Shown here in pieces: positions 7,723 through 12,710 of a stretch of DNA of 12,710 bases (its first letter is position 1; every line of letters begins with the position of its first letter). The stretch lies in assembly GCA_946803715.1 (NCBI GenBank), contig CAMPET010000076.1:285690-298399 (forward strand). Reading direction: 5' to 3'. The DNA is from Beroe ovata. Lineage: Eukaryota > Ctenophora > Nuda > Beroida > Beroidae. The position numbers and the translations under genes are program-made. The notes beneath the pieces are model-generated. The model did not search any database, had not been told where the DNA came from, and saw nothing but the letters and a program-made list of their open reading frames with translations.

Positions 7723-8040
7723 TATGGTGGATCAGGAGGGTCACACGATAAAAAGAATCTGACCCTTCTGATCCATACACGTGGATCACAAAGTTCACCT
7801 AAGTGACCCTTCTGGTCCATTTGCGCTTCCCTGTGGTCAAATTGGATTTGAGTGACCCTCCTGATCCACGTAAGGTGGACCAGGAGGGTCACTGAATTTT
7901 GATTTGACCCCAGATCAGAGAAGCGCAACGTGGATCAGAAGGGTCACCGAAGATGAACCCTGTGATCCACGTGTGGATCAGAAAGGTCAAATTCTATTTT
8001 TCAGGGATAAAATTCTCTGTGAGCCTTCTGATCCGCCCTA
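7723..8040. mobile_element. 318-base palindromic foldback element (MITE-like)
   Basis: Nearly the whole stretch is one imperfect inverted repeat, with the left arm at about 7723-7869, the right arm at about 7875-8040 and a five-base loop (7870-7874). Innermost arms (7852-7869 and 7875-7892) match at 17 of 18 bases. Nine copies of a 16-base motif like GGATCAGAAGGGTCAC occur: plus at 7729, 7877, 7932 and 7975; minus at 7760, 7803, 7852, 7954 and 8019. The ends read TATGGTGGATCAG and the complement of CTGATCCGCCCTA, so TA may be a target duplication as in Tc1/mariner MITEs. Alternatively GTACACTAT (7717-7725) and GTACACCAT (8041-8049) may be a nine-base duplication as in Mutator-like elements. 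There is no coding capacity. Confidence 0.75.
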
Positions 8041-8401
8041 GTACACCATACACCGACACGTGGCACCGTGCACTGTCAGGACTCCCATGATACCAGCTGC
8101 GTCTCATGATATACGGGGAGTATGCCTGGTTTTATCATCGGTATTTGCAGGGGATCCTGCATATTTTGCAGGGGGTTAAATACTTTGATCAGTTTAGCAG
8201 ATAAACTGATTAGGCTGCTAGGTTAGTTGAAGTAATGATGTTACCTGCCTCATAACTTGTTTGAATCAGCTTGGTGTCAGCTAATGACTATTGACTATGT
8301 ACCTATGGATGTAATCAGACAGTACAATTGTGTTTATCACTCCCACTTCTGTTCTTTGTTTGGGCATAATCACACTATTATAATCTGGCAGATCTATTGA
8401 A

Positions 8402-8433
<32 letters not shown>

Positions 8434-8580
8434 GCCTGAGACCCACTTATCAATGGTATAATTTATTTGATGTTTCAAACACTCGCGTTTGAGTAGTACG
8501 TGGAATTCCGTCTAACTAACTTGCCGCCCATTTCTATCAGCCTGTTGAAATTTCACATAGTATAAGTTTCACATAGTATA
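8041..8580. other. Non-coding stretch, with AC microsatellite and small repeats
   Basis: No gene is apparent. It contains a small inverted repeat ATCAGTTT/AAACTGAT (8188-8195 and 8203-8210), an (AC)n run (8405-8433) and a perfect tandem pair of TTTCACATAGTATAAG (8551-8566 and 8567-8582). It lies upstream of the promoter-like region. Confidence 0.65.
8405..8433. repeat. AC dinucleotide microsatellite
   Basis: An uninterrupted (AC)n run of about 29 bases. A 65-codon frame across it on the minus strand is only the repeat being read as Cys-Val. Confidence 0.95.
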
Positions 8581-8639
8581 AGTTGATAAGTGGTCAACCG
8601 TGTGTGTACAGGGATATATATTGCGGTGTTATAATCACA

Positions 8640-8790
8640 GACAAAGTATAGTTTGTAGTATGAAATCACGTGATCGGTCAGACATCCAATCACAGCGCAG
8701 CATGGCACTCACGTGACCCATTCCAACCAATCGCGTTAAATTTGATCAAGTGAGAGTGGAACTGGGAGATACTTAGCAGTGTTCGATGTG
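8640..8790 (+). promoter_or_regulatory. Promoter-like region, probably of a MICU allele
   Basis: Two perfect TCACGTGA palindromes (8666-8673 and 8709-8716) alternate with two CCAAT boxes (8686-8690 and 8727-8731) within 70 bases. This is typical of a TATA-less metazoan promoter. TCACGTGA is the core bound by USF and MiT/TFE-type bHLH-zip factors. A GTAAGT donor (8828-8833) and the homologue of the intron preceding MICU follow, so I infer that it drives MICU. The MICU exon is not attached in this copy, and the equivalent region of copy 1 lies outside the window. Confidence 0.55.
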
Positions 8791-8833
8791 TGTGTGACTT
8801 TTTACCTATCTCATTATCAATATCACAGTAAGT
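8760..8833 (+). other. Predicted 5' untranslated exon end and splice donor
   Basis: The donor is ACA/GTAAGT at 8828. The preceding short exon has an ATG (8786) followed after two codons by TGA, so it is likely non-coding. The exon start is unknown; 8760 is only a guess from the promoter boxes. Confidence 0.45.
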
Positions 8834-8852
8834 GTGTGAGTGAATGTGTGTT

Positions 8853-8887
<35 letters not shown>

Positions 8888-8888
8888 A
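8831..8888. repeat. GT-rich microsatellite at the start of the MICU intron copy 2
   Basis: An interrupted GT run with TTTG and GAGT variants. It matches the run at 1-32 in position and marks the left end of the alignable duplicate. Confidence 0.9.
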
Positions 8889-10058
8889 TCTTCATTGAAT
8901 TGATCCTGCCCCGTATCATTTGAATTTGATCACGGCTTCCCTTCAGTTATTCAGTTATGCTGTGTTCATTTGCAAGCTCATTGACTTTTCTGTTTTTGTG
9001 CCCATTTTTACCATGGGTTGGGTTATTGATAAAACATTTCTTTTGCAAAATTTCCCTAGCTACAATTGTAAATTAGGCGTGGTCAGTAGTACTTAGGGCG
9101 TTGTCTCTTATTTGGGCGTGGTATTTTCAATTTTGCAGGTTATTTCGAGGGGACTGTTTCAAACATCCCATAGGTTTCATACCCTCGATAACAGTAGAAC
9201 AGTAGTATAGCGAGTAGTATTCAAATAACCTAGCTTCTCGACAAGCAAATTCACTTCCTATAGTCACAATCAGGATCGCATATATCACTTGCTGTGTAAT
9301 CTAAGATAATATGCTGTGTACATTCGGCCGCAATCTCAGTTACGTATGATAATGACTGCTTGCTACATTCAATCTCTTTCAAGTTTCAGTACATGCAATG
9401 TGAGTGTGAGTGTGTGATTTCTGCTCGTATACCGCGCCTAAGTTATGAAGTGATAAACCGATCAGTTTAACTAATGACTTATTTCCATCAAATTATCGTT
9501 TATACCCTTAATCTTATATCTTATGGTCATTTTTCTCGAATTTTCCCTATTTCACAGGTCACACCAAGCTAACACATCAAAGCATTCTTTTCTCAGTCAT
9601 TTTCAGTCATGAATAATTTGCCCGTAGTCCCGCATAAATCCGATGACACTGCTTCAGCTGGTATTGGTAATGGTTGTACAATGTACAATTCACATATTGC
9701 TCCACATCCCTCCTCAATCATCCTTTGTACAGGGGGTGTAACTATTGTAGAATTCCCGTTCAAACCCAGCGTCTAATTTACTAATTTGATCTATTGTCCC
9801 TGTGTTCAAGTACTCTATAATAATATACTCTTGTAGTCTACATAGAGAGGAGAGCACAAGCTCCAGCTATATACCACCATTGATATAGCACCATGGTACA
9901 AACTTCGTGTGGAAAACAATAAATATAGATCACTATCTGACTGTGTGGTCTTCGCATGGTGCTTGTACACTTTGTGTCTCGTGCGTGTATCACGATCTGA
10001 ACTTTCGAAATTTCAGTTGATTCTGCACAACATTACATTTTCAAATTCAATTTCAAAT
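8834..10058 (+). other. Second copy of the MICU 5' intron, without its exon
   Basis: It aligns with 1-1217 in the same orientation. Differences are about 20 substitutions in the first 300 alignable bases, a seven-base insertion near 9131, and one instead of four units of the 16-base minisatellite. Similarity stops near 10058, about 50 bases before the place where the acceptor and MICU exon stand in copy 1. No coding frame is present. The level of difference suits heterozygous alleles in a diverse population, or a fairly recent duplication. Confidence 0.75.
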
Positions 10059-10232
10059 TGACCCGGAACTTTTGGATCACGGTGGGTACCTGAAGGTGGG
10101 TACCTTATACTGTGTCGCGCGTTCCGTCTAGAAAATAGCAATTTGAAGGTGGGAACCCGCGTTATTAGCGGAACCCACCTTCAAAATATGAAACATTGAT
10201 ATGCGTACATTACTGTTATGAAACATTGATAC
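10059..10232. repeat. Inverted and direct repeat cluster where the two MICU introns part
   Basis: GGTGGGTACC occurs twice in tandem (10081-10090 and 10096-10105) within the phrase TGAAGGTGGG. Then TTTGAAGGTGGG (10142-10153) pairs with CCCACCTTCAAA (10174-10185) around a short GC-rich loop. ATGAAACATTGAT repeats at 10188-10200 and 10218-10230. The sequence is absent from copy 1, so it looks like the edge of an inserted element, but no full element can be delimited before the n at 10256. Confidence 0.6.
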
Positions 10233-10255
10233 GTGTGTGTGTGTGTGTGTGTGTG
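10233..10255. repeat. GT microsatellite next to a gap
   Basis: A (GT)n run of about 23 bases ends at the n at 10256, a typical place for an assembly break. Confidence 0.95.
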
Positions 10256-10256
10256 N
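10256..10256. other. Assembly gap or ambiguous base (n), block 4/5 boundary
   Basis: To the left is MICU-upstream sequence on the plus strand. To the right the sequence enters the ADAM intron between exons F and E, at a point matching 5309. Confidence 0.9.
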
Positions 10257-10700
10257 GAAACTGTCTGGTTTAGCCACTGTATGTTCGATGCTTGTTTGTG
10301 TGGCAGTGTTTGACCGCTATTGCAAACCGTGAAGTGGTTTTCTTTAGATGGACATCGATAATAAAATTTATGTATCTCAAGCTGTAACTGTAAGTCATTC
10401 ATGATCTGTCCATTAGAAGGCACGCATGCTTGATAATCTTTCCGAATGTACAATATAGTACTACGCCGCCCCACGACCGTGACATCACGCGTGATACTCA
10501 TGACCTCATGTCGCCACGCATGAAACTCATGACATCACGCATGATACTCATGTGGCCACGCGTGAAACTCATGACATCACGCGTGATACTCATGTGGCCA
10601 CGCGTGAAACTCATGACCCAACGCGTGATACTCATGACACCACGCGTGAAACTCAAGACCCCACGCGTGATACTCATGACATCACGCGTGATACTCTTAC
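10257..10700 (-). repeat. ADAM E/F intron, copy 2, with ten-unit 21-base VNTR
   Basis: 10257-10355 matches 5309-5417. About 120 bases of unmatched sequence follow, then a VNTR at 10481-10698 with ten units, mostly 21 bases (the second is 29). Even units often read GTGGCCACGCGTGAAACTCAT, odd units GACATCACGCGTGATACTCAT, so part of the array has a 42-base higher-order period. The last unit ends two bases short of the exon. Plus-strand frames across it encode seven-residue repeats but are not genes. Confidence 0.88.
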
Positions 10701-10939
10701 CTCCTCGGTTCCACAGTCACACTCCTCCCCCTCCTCCACGAATCCGTTACCGCACACCGGATCACCGTACAGAGTATCGGGTTGATTGCGGAGACAGAAC
10801 TTGGTCATATCGTCGGAGCTGAGGTATTCCCGACTACAATCACTGAACAGAGTGGGTGTTCCCGTGATGGTGCTCCCCATGATACACCCCGCGCCTGAGG
10901 CGAGGTCGTCTGTCTCACACGTGCAGGATTCCTCTTCAC
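10701..10939 (-). CDS. ADAM exon E: Met-turn and disintegrin start (copy 2)
   Basis: Same boundaries and the same protein as 5500-5738. I see two silent base differences (near 10761 and 10815). The preserved frame argues that this copy is also under constraint, or is simply an allele. Confidence 0.88.
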
Positions 10940-11037
10940 CTGAACATCAGGTGTCAGTGTGCTGACATTGTCTTCATGTCATTGTCATGCATCGCTCAAC
11001 CACTGTCACGGTAACACGTGTGTCATTGTTCGGCAAC

Positions 11038-11207
11038 CTTCTTCATTGTCGTGGTACAGTCCCAGGTTGTGTCCGATCTCATGTGATATTACAGCTGCAT
11101 AGTACGCCGGGTTACTCCTCGAGTTGAAGTTCACGTTGCTGCAACTGCTCTGACAGATATTGTTCACGCCAGCGAATCCCACTACCGCACCGTTGAAATC
11201 AACACCT
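11038..11207 (-). CDS. ADAM exon D: zinc-binding catalytic exon (copy 2)
   Basis: It is homologous to 5869-6038 and of equal length, with [12 protein letters not shown] intact. Differences are mostly silent; one changes Phe to Tyr six residues before the zinc motif. The adjacent D/E intron is about 32 bases shorter than in copy 1. Confidence 0.88.
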
Positions 11208-11422
11208 CTAGGAGTACAGAATTGTGTGAAAGTCGGGAACTGAGATGAAAGTGAAGAGTGATATGTCTCGTCTCAGCCGGTATCCGAGTATCTCACATTC
11301 TCACTGGCACGACGGCAGCTTTGCAAATGAACAATGAGTTTCATTGATTATCAATGAGTTTAATATATGATCAAATTCAATATCCTCCTATTCCCTGACT
11401 CACGTCATATTCCCTAACTCAC

Positions 11423-11810
11423 GTCATGAGAATGCTGACATCATGCTGTTTGTACAAATCCAGGAGTGTTCGTTGTCGGAAGGTGGTGAAATTCCGCAGC
11501 GTCGCGGAATAACTCGGCGTGACGGCGATGGCGTCACCATGCCGCCAACTCTGCATGCCGACTAGCGCCACTTTTATCCCCACACGTCTGTATATCTCGT
11601 TGATGTGCGACACCGTGGAGAGAGCAAACTCCTCTACAACAGTGCCAGCTGACTCCAGTGCTTGCCACAGAGTAGAGTCCGTTACCACGACAACCTCCAT
11701 CACAAGTGGATCGTCAGCGCTCCTCCGGGACCTACTTGATGACATCAGGGCAGCAGAGATGCGTTTTGTCACATTCGTCAATACCGTATCAGGCAATCCA
11801 TCTTCGTAGT
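11423..11810 (-). CDS. ADAM exon C: furin site and first half of the protease (copy 2)
   Basis: It is homologous to 6205-6592 at a constant offset of 5218 bases, with a single difference (Gly to Val in the first catalytic helix). RSRR and the splice sites are the same. The upstream intron is also identical. Confidence 0.9.
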
Positions 11811-11910
11811 CTGAACAGTTCAATGTAATGGGTCCCCATTGAAGTTTTCTCGATTTCAAAATACGATATCGGATAATTAACGATATCAGATACCGGATAA
11901 GTACGCTAAC

Positions 11911-12023
11911 CTGCTCCTAGTATTTCAGGAGGGTTTGGCAGACTTGAATCAGGGAACATGACATATCTATCCTTGACATGAGCGAGATACCATAACTCCC
12001 CAGTCAACCCCATTATACTGCCC
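11911..12023 (-). CDS. ADAM exon B: prodomain segment (copy 2)
   Basis: Identical in sequence to 6693-6805. Here the intron above it continues without a gap to exon A, with a donor after AAATACAG and a short intron of 85 bases. Confidence 0.82.
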
Positions 12024-12108
12024 CTGAACATCACAATTATCATCATGACTGGATGGATTGGGCATGGTAGAGAGTTCACAACAGACATTGAATATCATCA
12101 AAACCGAC

Positions 12109-12258
12109 CTGTATTTTCCGGAGCAATTACTCAGAACAACGTATGAATCTGACACATTCCTTATCCTGCCCAGAAAGTGACACTCAGAATTCAAGTGGTG
12201 TTGTTCTTCGTGTGATGGAAAAACTTCGTATCTCTCAGTTGTTCGGGATAATAGCTCA
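12109..12258 (-). CDS. ADAM exon A: prodomain exon, most 5' one seen
   Basis: The 150-base exon runs from acceptor ACAAATCTCAG to donor GTCGGT (weak). It is open throughout in the frame set by exon B. It encodes ELLSRTTERYEVFP, then CHFLGRI and SDSYVVLSNCSG, the reprolysin-propeptide phrases normally written CxYxGxV and SxVALSTCxG. It leaves in phase 2, completing Arg with exon B (KYRGSIMG). Exons for the signal peptide and first prodomain part must lie beyond the window or were not recognised. Confidence 0.83.
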
Positions 12259-12476
12259 CTGAGATTTGTAAAAGAGTTATATTTGATCTAATTTTGGCGG
12301 GTAACATGTATCACACGAAGGGATCAATGATCAGATGGAGGCCCGCGCGCAGCAGCACATGACTCAAATCTGATCTCATATCAGCACAACGTAAAGGTAC
12401 GTGACGCGCGATAATTATCAGTCGCGTGTACTCGCGCCATACAAACATGTCATGACGTGAGTGATGCCAGTAGACC
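12259..12476. other. Non-coding, probable ADAM intron
   Basis: No coding frame fits the incoming phase of exon A and no RNA gene is seen. It is probably part of the intron upstream of exon A. Confidence 0.5.
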
Positions 12477-12600
12477 TTTCGAGCATTGCCACACTGCCAC
12501 ACTGCCGCACTGCCACACTCCTGAGTGTGGCAGATTTAGTGTGGCAGTGCGGCAGATTTTCGAGCATTGCCACACTTTTGCGATTGTTGCCACACTGCTA
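12477..12600. repeat. GCCACACT palindromic repeat cluster
   Basis: TTTCGAGCATTGCCACACT occurs twice in direct orientation (12477-12495 and 12558-12576). Between the copies a perfect 18-base inverted repeat pairs 12502-12519 with 12538-12555. Inside it a tighter hairpin has perfect 10-base arms, 12510-12519 and 12524-12533, with loop CCTG. It looks like a small foldback element or satellite fragment; no coding capacity. Confidence 0.75.
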
Positions 12601-12710
12601 CAGTTGATCGATAACCGGTAAATGTGAGGAAACTAAATTACACTTTTGGGGCCAGATCGTCTTTCTGTTGATCCAGAGGTTCTAGTAGGAAGTAGGATGG
12701 GGGCAGTGCC
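12601..12710. other. Non-coding window end
   Basis: The last 110 bases show no coding frame, repeat or motif that I can support. Confidence 0.5.

Noticed and set aside
7722-7928. 68-codon minus-strand frame over the palindrome
   Set aside because: It is created by the repeated motif of the foldback element; composition and symmetry explain it.
7723-8040. CRISPR-like array, because of regularly recurring short motifs
   Set aside because: The motifs alternate in orientation and form one palindrome, spacing is irregular, and the context is eukaryotic.
8281-8478. Minus-strand frame with a Cys-Val run
   Set aside because: It is made by the AC microsatellite and has no domain.
10430-10822. Long plus-strand frames encoding seven-residue repeats
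   Set aside because: They are the 21-base VNTR read in frame, followed by the antisense of ADAM exon E. There is no independent evidence of a gene.

Overview
This window looks like animal (metazoan) nuclear DNA. It holds a mitochondrial calcium-uptake regulator gene on the plus strand. Converging on it from the minus strand is a multi-exon ADAM gene, a membrane-anchored metalloprotease-disintegrin, with short introns of about 85 to 225 bases, AG acceptors and mostly GTAAG/GTGAG donors. GT/AC microsatellites, small introns and copies that differ by several percent suggest a compact, highly heterozygous marine invertebrate genome, perhaps a sponge. That placement is a guess, not shown by the sequence.

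Layout. 1-1266 reads as the intron upstream of the MICU coding exon. 1313-2581 is an intronless MICU2/MICU3-like coding sequence of 422 residues. 2582-3107 is the tail-to-tail intergenic space. From 3108 to 6805 (minus strand), eleven consecutive ADAM exons can be read in matching phase: cytoplasmic tail, transmembrane helix, EGF-like, Cys-rich, disintegrin, metalloprotease and the end of the prodomain. 6892-7507 is a third, partial copy of the metalloprotease exons. 7509-10255 holds a palindromic foldback element, a promoter-like region (two TCACGTGA palindromes, two CCAAT boxes and a GTAAGT donor) and a second, diverged copy of the MICU intron, without the MICU exon. 10257-12258 repeats ADAM exons and adds one further 5' prodomain exon. 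12259-12710 is non-coding and carries another palindromic repeat cluster.

Four isolated n characters (4736, 6891, 7508, 10256) split the window into five blocks, and the repeated order of material changes exactly at them. The simplest reading is that two or more haplotypes of one locus (MICU promoter, intron, MICU exon, then convergent ADAM) were laid end to end in the scaffold. True segmental duplication is the alternative. Joining exon 12109-12258 to the exons of 3108-6805 gives an uninterrupted 830-residue partial ADAM with every exon phase matching. The signal peptide and the start of the prodomain are not seen.

MICU proteins gate the mitochondrial calcium uniporter and ADAMs shed or bind cell-surface proteins. 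Nothing suggests the two genes act together. The less ordinary items are the 318-base foldback element, a 21-base palindromic VNTR running into an ADAM splice donor, the apparent lack of a prodomain cysteine-switch residue, and the mosaic third ADAM fragment.
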